NCBI RefSeq assembly: GCF_964059145.1
Contig: NZ_OZ060405.1
Location: forward strand, 434,001 to 498,000
Direction of reading: 5' to 3'
From: Buchnera aphidicola (Protaphis terricola)
GTDB lineage: Bacteria > Pseudomonadota > Gammaproteobacteria > Enterobacterales > Enterobacteriaceae
DNA: 64,000 nt
Numbering within the stretch: position 1 is the stretch's first letter; every line of letters begins with the position of its first letter. The position numbers were made by a program, and so were the translations under genes. Positions 56,867-64,000 of the stretch are shown here, one piece after another. Under the pieces are notes generated by a model that was given only the letters and a program-made list of their open reading frames with translations, was not told where the DNA came from and did not search any database.

Positions 56867-58174
56867 ATGAAATTTTTTCTGGAAAAAAATAAAGATGAAA
56901 GCTATCGCGTTACAATTAATATTCCAAAAATAATAATAGATAATGTTCTTATCCAAGAATTTTATAAAATCAATCAAAAAACAAATATTAATGGTTTTAG
57001 AAAAGGAAAAGCGCCTATAAAAATAATACAACAAAAATATGGAGATAGTGTTTATTATGATGTATTTAATAAACTTATGAAACAATTTTTTTATAAATTT
57101 ATTGAAAAAGAAAAAATTAATATTATTGGATTTCCAAAATATCATATTAGCCAAAATTTTATCGATACAACAAAAAATAATTCAAACTTTCAATATTTTG
57201 TAACATATGAAGTCTATCCTGATATTAAAATTAAAAATTTGAATTTAATTCAAGTAGAAAGAATGATTGTAAATATTAATGATGAAGATATAAAAACAAA
57301 AATTATTCAAAAAAAGAATGAAGTAATTACTTGGTATCAAGTTAATCGAGCTATTAAAATTAATGATCGAGTAACAATTAATTGCTCAATTTATAAAAAT
57401 AATAAAAAAATAGAAAAATTTGATATAACAAATATGAAGTTTATTGTATCTAAAAATAATTTATTATCTGAATTAAATCATAAAATAATAAACCATTATA
57501 CAAATGATATTATTTTTTTTAACATATTTTTTTCTTCTTTCCATCCGGAAAAAGATCTAAATCAAAAAAATATAACATTTAAAATTAAAATTATAAAAAT
57601 TGAAGAAAAACAAGTAGATCAAAAAAAAGAAAAACTTTTTTCAAATAAATTTATTGAATTAAATTTTCAATCTATAAAAACAAAAATAATTAAAGATGTA
57701 GAAAAATTTACATATAATAATTTAAAAAATAATATTATAAAAAAATTAATTGAAGAAAACCCAATTGCAATACCTAAAAAATTATTACAAGAAGAAGTAA
57801 AAAAATTACATGATCAATCTATACAAGAATATAAAAAAGTAAAAAATATTTTAGATAAGAAATATCAAATTGACTTTAAAAAACAAGCTAAAAAAATATT
57901 AACTATTAAGTTAATTTTTGAAAAAATTATTAAAGATAATAATATTACGTTAGATAATAAAAGAGTAGAAAAAACAATTCAAAATATTTCCAAAAAATAC
58001 AATAAACCATCAGATATTATTAATATGTACAAAAAAAATAAAATATTTAGAAATGCAATAAAAGATTTAGAATTAGAAAAACAAGTATTAGATTTTCTAA
58101 TAAAAAATATCAAAATTATAAAAAAATATTATAATTTTAACGAATTTTTAAATTATAACTTAAATTTAATATAA
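56867..58174 (+). CDS. tig: Trigger factor (ribosome-associated chaperone)
   Basis: Binds nascent chains at ribosomal protein L23. It has 435 residues (E. coli 432). The ribosome-docking signature appears as INGFRKGKAPIKIIQQKYGDSV near residue 43. A PPIase domain (DRVTINCSIYKNNK; the FKBP core is degraded, with reduced aromatic residues) and a C-terminal helical domain follow. The sequence is much more diverged than neighbouring clpP and clpX. Confidence 0.94.
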   Translation: MKFFLEKNKDESYRVTINIPKIIIDNVLIQEFYKINQKTNINGFRKGKAPIKIIQQKYGDSVYYDVFNKLMKQFFYKFIEKEKINIIGFPKYHISQNFIDTTKNNSNFQYFVTYEVYPDIKIKNLNLIQVERMIVNINDEDIKTKIIQKKNEVITWYQVNRAIKINDRVTINCSIYKNNKKIEKFDITNMKFIVSKNNLLSELNHKIINHYTNDIIFFNIFFSSFHPEKDLNQKNITFKIKIIKIEEKQVDQKKEKLFSNKFIELNFQSIKTKIIKDVEKFTYNNLKNNIIKKLIEENPIAIPKKLLQEEVKKLHDQSIQEYKKVKNILDKKYQIDFKKQAKKILTIKLIFEKIIKDNNITLDNKRVEKTIQNISKKYNKPSDIINMYKKNKIFRNAIKDLELEKQVLDFLIKNIKIIKKYYNFNEFLNYNLNLI

Positions 58175-58306
58175 AAATTTTTAGAAAACTTTAATTTTAA
58201 AAAAAATACTTTATATTTTTTCTAATGAATCAATAAAACTATAAAATTATAAAAATCTTTAACATTTCTTTTTTAAATTTAACTTTTATTAAGAGAATAT
58301 TATACA

Positions 58307-58900
58307 ATGTCTAATTCAATATTGATTCCAATGGTTATTGAACAACATGCAAGAGGAGAACGATCATATGATATATATTCAAGATTATTAAAAGAACGTA
58401 TTATTTTCATGAGTGGAACTATTGAAGATAAAATGGCTAATAATATTATTGCTCAAATGCTTTTTTTAGAATCTGAAAATCCAGAAAAAGATATATTTTT
58501 ATATATTAATTCACCAGGCGGTGTTATTACATCAGGTATGTCTATTTATGATACTATGCAATTTATATCTCCAGATATTAGAACAATTTGTATAGGACAA
58601 GCATGTTCTATGGCTGCTTTTTTATTAGCATCTGGAGCTAAGGGAAAAAGATCTTCTTTATCAAATTCAAGAATTATGATTCATCAACCATTAGGTGGAG
58701 TTCAAGGACAAGCTTCAGATATTGAAATTCATGCAAAAGAAATTATTAAAATGAAAAAGAAAATAAATACATTATTTTCTTTACATACTGGTCAAACTGT
58801 AAAAAAAATTAATAAAGATACAGAAAGAGATTGTTTTTTATCTGCAAATGAATCAATCCAATATGGTTTAATTGATTTAATTTTAACTAATCGAAAATAA
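58307..58900 (+). CDS. clpP: ATP-dependent Clp protease proteolytic subunit
   Basis: Serine protease tetradecamer. It has 197 residues against 207 in E. coli. The catalytic serine lies in [19 protein letters not shown], histidine in [11 protein letters not shown] and aspartate in [13 protein letters not shown]. The N-terminus is [13 protein letters not shown], so nearly all of the E. coli propeptide is missing and the start lies about four residues from the mature region. It is followed by clpX after a hairpin. Confidence 0.96.
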   Translation: MSNSILIPMVIEQHARGERSYDIYSRLLKERIIFMSGTIEDKMANNIIAQMLFLESENPEKDIFLYINSPGGVITSGMSIYDTMQFISPDIRTICIGQACSMAAFLLASGAKGKRSSLSNSRIMIHQPLGGVQGQASDIEIHAKEIIKMKKKINTLFSLHTGQTVKKINKDTERDCFLSANESIQYGLIDLILTNRK

Positions 58901-58915
58901 AATATTTTAAAAAAT

Positions 58916-58946
58916 ATTCTATTTTAAGTTAAAGATAAAATAGAAT
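58916..58946 (+). terminator. Hairpin between clpP and clpX
   Basis: ATTCTATTTTA (58916-58926) and TAAAATAGAAT (58936-58946) pair perfectly over 11 bp around a 9-nt loop. The AT-rich stem and weak downstream T content suggest attenuation or mRNA processing rather than strong termination, since clpX follows. Confidence 0.45.
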
Positions 58947-58991
58947 CTATTTACTCAAAAAATCAATAAATATTAAAAAAAGGTTAAAAAT

Positions 58992-60269
58992 ATGACAGAT
59001 AAGAGTAAAGATGATTCTAAAACATTACTTAATTGTTCCTTTTGTGGGAAAAATCAAAAAGAAGTTCAAAAATTAATTGCTGGTCCAGAAGTTTATATAT
59101 GTAATGAATGTATAAAATTATGTAATAATATTATTAATGAAACAAAAAAATCAGAAGATATTCAAAATACTGAATTGAAAAATTTACCTAAACCATATGA
59201 AATAAAAAAATATCTTGATACTTATGTTATTGGTCAAGATCATACAAAAAAAGTTTTATCTGTAGCTGTATATAATCATTATCAAAGAATTCGAAATATT
59301 GATAAAAATTCAGATTCTACTAAAATTGGAAAAAGCAATATATTACTTATTGGACCTACTGGAAGTGGAAAAACTTTATTAGCAGAAACATTAGCTAAAC
59401 TACTAAATGTTCCATTTAGTATTGCAGATGCAACTACATTAACTGAAGCAGGATATGTAGGAGAAGATGTAGAAAATATAATACAAAAATTACTACAAAA
59501 ATGTAAATATAATATTAAACAAGCAGAATTAGGGATTATATATATAGATGAAATTGATAAAATTTCAAGAAAATCTGATAATCCCTCCATTACTAGAGAT
59601 GTATCAGGAGAAGGAGTTCAACAAGCATTACTAAAATTAATAGAAGGTACTTTAGCATCTATTCCACCTCAAGGTGGGAGAAAACATCCACAACAAGAAT
59701 TTTTACAAATTAATACTTCTAATATTTTATTTATATGTGCTGGTGCATTTTCAGAATTACCTAATATTATTTCAAAAAGAATAAATATAAGAACAGAAAT
59801 TGGTTTTAATGCTCAATTAAATAAAGAAAGTAAAAAAAAATCAGATGAAAATTTATTAAAACAAGTTGAATCAAAAGATTTAATAAAATTTGGATTAATT
59901 CCAGAATTTATTGGACGTTTACCTATAATTACAATAGTTAATGAATTAACAGAAAGCGCGCTTTCAAGAATATTATATAAACCTAAAAATGCTCTAATTA
60001 AACAATATCAAAAACTATTTTATTTAGAAAAAGTAAAATTAGAATTTGATAAAAAAGCCATTAAAGCTATTGCAAAAAAAGCTATTTTAAAAAAAACAGG
60101 AGCAAGAGGATTAAGATCTATTCTTGAGAAAATTTTATTAAATACTATGTATGAATTACCATCAATGAAAAATGTAAAAAAAGTATTAATTACTGAATCA
60201 GTTATTTATTTAAAATCACCACCTAAAATAATATATGAAAATAATAAATCAAAAAAAGCATCTAAATAG
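58992..60269 (+). CDS. clpX: ATP-dependent Clp protease ATP-binding subunit ClpX
   Basis: AAA+ unfoldase partner of ClpP. It has 425 residues (E. coli 424). The N-terminal zinc-binding domain [11 protein letters not shown]...CNECI is at about residues 15-40; Walker A is GPTGSGKT, Walker [11 protein letters not shown], the pore loop GYVGEDVE, and the ClpP-contact loop lies around residue 270. Sensor 2 is GARGLRS. The ribosome site is AGG 8 nt before the ATG. Confidence 0.97.
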   Translation: MTDKSKDDSKTLLNCSFCGKNQKEVQKLIAGPEVYICNECIKLCNNIINETKKSEDIQNTELKNLPKPYEIKKYLDTYVIGQDHTKKVLSVAVYNHYQRIRNIDKNSDSTKIGKSNILLIGPTGSGKTLLAETLAKLLNVPFSIADATTLTEAGYVGEDVENIIQKLLQKCKYNIKQAELGIIYIDEIDKISRKSDNPSITRDVSGEGVQQALLKLIEGTLASIPPQGGRKHPQQEFLQINTSNILFICAGAFSELPNIISKRINIRTEIGFNAQLNKESKKKSDENLLKQVESKDLIKFGLIPEFIGRLPIITIVNELTESALSRILYKPKNALIKQYQKLFYLEKVKLEFDKKAIKAIAKKAILKKTGARGLRSILEKILLNTMYELPSMKNVKKVLITESVIYLKSPPKIIYENNKSKKASK

Positions 60270-60398
60270 AAAAATTAACTAAAAATTTTTTTTAAAATGA
60301 TAAATATCAAATATAAAGCAAAAACCATTCTAATATAAATTAGATCAATCATAAATATAACTGTATATTTTTTATCTTGCAGTTTTCAAATTTATATA

Positions 60399-60425
60399 GC
60401 GGAAATTCAACTAAGAGAGAGCTCT
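60399..60425 (+). promoter_or_regulatory. Conserved lon leader and ribosome binding site
   Basis: The last 27 nt before the lon ATG (GCGGAAATTCAACTAAGAGA, then GAGCTCT) nearly match my recollection of the E. coli lon leader. The palindrome AGAGCTCT touches the start codon. Base composition is clearly less AT-rich than any other leader in the window. Confidence 0.7.
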
Positions 60426-62759
60426 ATGAATTCTGAGCGTTCTGAACGCATTAAAATTCCCGTTTTACCATTAAGAGATGTTGTAGTATATCCTAACATG
60501 GTTATTCCATTATTTGTAGGTCGAAAAAAATCAATTAAATGTATCGAAACATCTATGAATAATGATAAAAAAATTATGTTAATTGCGCAAAAAGAAGCAT
60601 CAAAAGATGAACCAAATATAAATGATTTATTTAATGTAGGAACTATTAGTTCAATTTTACAAATGTTAAAGCTTCCAGATGGTACTGTAAAAGTACTAGT
60701 TGAAGGTTTACAACGCGCCTATATTAAAAATTTAATTAATAATGGAGAACATTATATTGCTGAAATAGAATTAATTAATACTGATAATACTTTAAATAAA
60801 GAACAAAAAGTATTAATTAGAACAACAATTAATCAATTTGAATCATATATTCAACTTAATAAAAAAATACCAACAGAAATATTAAATACTCTCAATAATA
60901 TAAAAAATTCTGAAAAATTAGCTAATACAATTGCAGCACATATGCCATTAAAATTAGCTGATAAACAATCGATACTTGAAATCAATGATATAAATAAAAA
61001 ATTAGAATTTTTAATGGTAATGATGGAATCAGAAATAGATTTATTACAAATAGAAAAAAGAATTAGAAATCGTGTTAAAAAACAAATGGAAAAAAGCCAA
61101 AGAGAATATTATTTAAATGAGCAAATAAAAGCTATTCAAAAAGAACTAGGCGATATGGATGAAACACCTGATGAAAATAAAATGTTACAACGTAAAATTA
61201 AATCTTTAAAAATGCCTAAAGAAGCTAAAGAAAAAACAGAATCAGAATTACAAAAATTAAAAATGATGTCACCAATGTCTGCAGAAGCAACAGTAGTAAG
61301 AAGTTATATTGATTGGATGATACAAGTTCCATGGAATGCAAAAACAAAAATTAAAAAAGACATTAAAACAGCAAAAAAAATTCTTGATATTGATCACTTT
61401 GGATTAGAAAAAGTTAAAGAAAGAATATTAGAATACTTAGCAGTACAAAGCAGGACAAACAAAGTTAAAGGTCCTATTTTATGTTTAATTGGGCCACCTG
61501 GAGTAGGTAAAACATCACTAGGAAAATCTATTGCAAAGTCAACAGGTAGAAAATATGTAAGAATGTCATTAGGAGGCATTAGAGATGAAGCAGAAATTAG
61601 AGGTCATCGTCGAACATATATAGGATCAATGCCTGGAAAGTTAATTCAAAAAATGATTAAAGCAAAAGTAAAAAATCCATTATTTTTATTAGACGAAATT
61701 GATAAAATGTTTTTTGACGTTAGAGCTGATCCAGCATCTGCGTTATTAGAAGTGCTTGATCCAGAGCAAAATGTTAATTTTAATGATCATTATTTAGAAG
61801 TAGATTATGATCTTTCTAACGTTATGTTTGTAGCAACTTCAAATTCTATGAATATACCTTATCCACTGCTTGATAGAATGGAAATTATTCGTTTATCTGG
61901 ATATACAGAAAATGAAAAATTAAATATAGCTAAACGTTATTTGTATCCTAAACAACTTGAACGAAATTCTTTAAAATTAACAGAACTTAAGATCACTGAT
62001 TGTGCTATTATGCATATTATTCACTACTATACAAGAGAAGCCGGAGTTCGTAGTTTAGAACGTGAAATATCTAAAATATGTAGAAAAGTAGTTAAAAAAT
62101 TAATTTTAAATAAATCTTTAAAACATATTGAAGTAAATAAAAATAATATAAATAATTTCTTAGGTGTAAAAAGATTTGATTATGGTAGAACAAATCATTT
62201 AAATCAAATTGGACAAGTAATAGGATTAGCTTGGACAGAAGTTGGTGGGGAATTATTAACAATTGAAACTGCATGTGTTTCAGGTAAAGGAAAACTTACT
62301 TATACTGGTTCTTTAGGTGAAGTTATGCAGGAATCTATTCAAGCAGCATTAACAGTAGTACGTTCTCAAGCAAATAAACTAGGAATTGAAAAAGATTTTT
62401 ATGAAAAACATGATATTCATGTTCATGTTCCAGAAGGTGCTACTCCAAAAGACGGACCTAGCGCAGGAATTGCAATGTGTACTGCTATAGTTTCCTCTTT
62501 AACTAAAAATCCTGTGAAATCTAATGTTGCTATGACTGGTGAAATTACATTACAAGGAAAAATATTAACTATTGGAGGATTAAAAGAAAAACTTCTTGCA
62601 GCACATCGAGGAGGTATAAAAGTAGTTTTAATACCATATGAAAATAAACGTCATTTAGAAGAAATCCCAAAAAATATTCTTTTTGGATTAAAAATATACC
62701 CAGTAAAACATATCAAAGAAGTTTTAAAATTAGCACTAGAAAAAACACCATATATATAA
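60426..62759 (+). CDS. lon: ATP-dependent protease Lon
   Basis: Homohexameric AAA+ serine protease for damaged and regulatory proteins. It has 777 residues (E. coli 784). The substrate-binding N-domain (IPVLPLRDVVVYPNMVIPLFVGR) is followed by a coiled-coil region, Walker A GPPGVGKTS, Walker B LFLLDEIDKM and the protease domain with Ser in PKDGPSAGIAM and Lys in GGLKEKLLAAHRGG. The first 13 codons use GAG, CGT, CGC and CCC, rare elsewhere here. hupB, next in E. coli, is absent. Confidence 0.97.
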   Translation: MNSERSERIKIPVLPLRDVVVYPNMVIPLFVGRKKSIKCIETSMNNDKKIMLIAQKEASKDEPNINDLFNVGTISSILQMLKLPDGTVKVLVEGLQRAYIKNLINNGEHYIAEIELINTDNTLNKEQKVLIRTTINQFESYIQLNKKIPTEILNTLNNIKNSEKLANTIAAHMPLKLADKQSILEINDINKKLEFLMVMMESEIDLLQIEKRIRNRVKKQMEKSQREYYLNEQIKAIQKELGDMDETPDENKMLQRKIKSLKMPKEAKEKTESELQKLKMMSPMSAEATVVRSYIDWMIQVPWNAKTKIKKDIKTAKKILDIDHFGLEKVKERILEYLAVQSRTNKVKGPILCLIGPPGVGKTSLGKSIAKSTGRKYVRMSLGGIRDEAEIRGHRRTYIGSMPGKLIQKMIKAKVKNPLFLLDEIDKMFFDVRADPASALLEVLDPEQNVNFNDHYLEVDYDLSNVMFVATSNSMNIPYPLLDRMEIIRLSGYTENEKLNIAKRYLYPKQLERNSLKLTELKITDCAIMHIIHYYTREAGVRSLEREISKICRKVVKKLILNKSLKHIEVNKNNINNFLGVKRFDYGRTNHLNQIGQVIGLAWTEVGGELLTIETACVSGKGKLTYTGSLGEVMQESIQAALTVVRSQANKLGIEKDFYEKHDIHVHVPEGATPKDGPSAGIAMCTAIVSSLTKNPVKSNVAMTGEITLQGKILTIGGLKEKLLAAHRGGIKVVLIPYENKRHLEEIPKNILFGLKIYPVKHIKEVLKLALEKTPYI

Positions 62760-62786
62760 ATATACAATATATTTATATAATAAATT

Positions 62787-62813
62787 AGGCTGGCAAAAGG
62801 TTGTCAGCCTTTA
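62787..62813 (+). terminator. Rho-independent terminator after lon
   Basis: A 10-bp stem AGGCTGGCAA / TTGTCAGCCT (one G-U pair) with an AAGG loop (62797-62800), followed by TTT and AT-rich sequence. Five G-C pairs make it the most GC-rich hairpin in the window. It sits where hupB lies in E. coli and should end the lon transcript. Confidence 0.85.
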
Positions 62814-62870
62814 TAATAAAATATTATAAAATTTTGATGTAAAATTTAAAATATTTAGGATTTTTATATT

Positions 62871-64000
62871 ATGATTAAATTTTCTAAACTACGATCAAAA
62901 AATATTATAGTTAAATGTATTTTAGGGATAATTATTATATCAATAATATTAAGTACTTTAAATAATTATTTACAAAAAGATACAACACAATACATAGCAA
63001 AAGTTAATGAAGAAAAAATTAATTTTGAAACAATAAAAAATATGTTCGATATTGAATTAGATAAACAAAAAAAAATTCTAGGAAAAAATTTTGATACAGT
63101 CAGTAAGAATAAAACATTTAAAAAAAATATATATAATTATGTTTTATCACAATTAATAAATAATATTTTATTAGAACAATATACGAAAGAAATTGGATTT
63201 AATATAGATCAAAATGAAATTAAAAAAATTATATTAAACTCTGAAATGTTTCAAGAAAATAATAAATTTAATTACAATAAATATTTAAATTATTTAAAAT
63301 TAAATAATTTAACAAATAATGAATATGTAGATTTTATTAAAAAAAAAATAAATACAATTAATTTAATTCAAACTATTGCTGAAACAAATTTTATATTAGA
63401 TAATGAAAAAAAAGATATAATAAAATTATTATCAGAAAAAAGAATAATTAAAAAATCGATTTTAAAAATTAATTCTATAAAAGATCAAAAAATAAATCAA
63501 ACAGAAATTTTAAATTATTTTAAAAAAAATAAAAATAAATTTTACTTTCCAGAAGAATTTAAAATTAGTTATATTCATATAAAACCAAACATATCAAACG
63601 TAATATGTAACAATAATGAAATTAAAAATTGGTATATAAAAAATATAGATAAATATTCAACTAAAGAAAAAAGAAGATATAGTATTATTCAAGTAAAAAC
63701 TAAACAAGAAGCTGATATAATACTATCTAAATTACAAAAAGGAGAAAATTTTGAAAAAATAGCAAAACAAATATCTATAGAACCAATATCTTCTAAAAAA
63801 GGAGGAGACATTGGATGGATATCAGTTAATTTACTTCCTAAAGAAATAAAAAAAGCAAATTTAAATCAAGAAAATCAAATATCTAATATTATTGAATTTA
63901 ATAATGAATTCCTAATTATTAAATTAAATAAAATTTTATTAAAAAAAACAAAAAAAATCTCTGAAGTATTTGATATAATTAAATCTGAAATAAAATATAA
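62871..64000 (+). CDS. ppiD: Periplasmic folding chaperone PpiD, C-terminus outside the window
   Basis: SurA-like inner-membrane anchored chaperone. About 376 residues are visible from ATG 62871 and the frame is open at the window end (E. coli 623). There is one N-terminal membrane helix (VKCILGIIIISIILSTL), a SurA_N-like domain (AKVNEEKINFETIKNMF) and a parvulin domain from about residue 225 (FKISYIHIKP, KRRYSIIQVKTKQEADIILSKL, SKKGGDIGWIS). Diverged and lysine/asparagine-rich. Confidence 0.93.
   Translation, partial: MIKFSKLRSKNIIVKCILGIIIISIILSTLNNYLQKDTTQYIAKVNEEKINFETIKNMFDIELDKQKKILGKNFDTVSKNKTFKKNIYNYVLSQLINNILLEQYTKEIGFNIDQNEIKKIILNSEMFQENNKFNYNKYLNYLKLNNLTNNEYVDFIKKKINTINLIQTIAETNFILDNEKKDIIKLLSEKRIIKKSILKINSIKDQKINQTEILNYFKKNKNKFYFPEEFKISYIHIKPNISNVICNNNEIKNWYIKNIDKYSTKEKRRYSIIQVKTKQEADIILSKLQKGENFEKIAKQISIEPISSKKGGDIGWISVNLLPKEIKKANLNQENQISNIIEFNNEFLIIKLNKILLKKTKKISEVFDIIKSEIKY

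Overview
The window looks like a chromosome segment of an aphid endosymbiont of the Buchnera aphidicola type. The DNA is extremely AT-rich, coding regions are packed closely, every gene has a clear enterobacterial orthologue, and there are no insertion sequences, phages, transporter islands or CRISPR arrays. Gene blocks follow E. coli neighbourhoods with the intervening genes deleted (thyA next to lgt, recC-recB-recD without ptrA, tig-clpP-clpX-lon-ppiD without hupB). The genus call is inference from content and order; the host aphid cannot be named from this window.

Layout. 1-7486 (minus): assimilatory sulfate reduction (cysN partial, cysD, cysG, cysH, cysI, cysJ). 7621-9945 (minus): a decayed mutS pseudogene holding a run of 33 T. 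10099-12250: dsbA, a nuclease-only polA, yihA. 12415-15985: typA, gmk, ygfZ. 16106-24531: prfB (programmed frameshift), lysS, lysA, lgt, thyA, miaB, ybeY, corC. 24699-29224: leuS, holA, nadD, tusA. 29357-34771: asd, yhgN, pgk, fbaA, mscS. 34820-43341: recC, recB, recD. 43517-43593: initiator tRNA-Met. 43997-49692: riboflavin and isoprenoid genes with thiL and nusB (ribE, thiL, ribD in two pieces, nusB, dxs, ispA). 49756-56018: yajR, tusE and the cytochrome bo operon. 56286-64000: bolA, tig, clpP, clpX, lon, ppiD (cut by the window end).

The genes form a nutritional symbiont core: sulfide for cysteine and methionine, lysine (asd, lysA) and riboflavin for the host; glycolysis plus a bo-type oxidase for energy; RecBCD for repair; ClpXP, Lon and trigger factor for protein quality control.

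The most interesting pattern is mutational. Mismatch repair is damaged (mutS is a pseudogene), a 33-nt homopolymer is present, and five otherwise well conserved genes (lgt, ybeY, nadD, recD, thiL) are each broken by one frameshift inside a run of 9-11 A. These may be transcriptional-slippage genes, real decay, or homopolymer sequencing errors. Other points are an unusually GC-rich, E. coli-like lon leader, an in-frame UGA between the two ribD domains, a CPYC active site in DsbA, and an A1:A72 initiator tRNA. I found no convincing novel multi-gene system.
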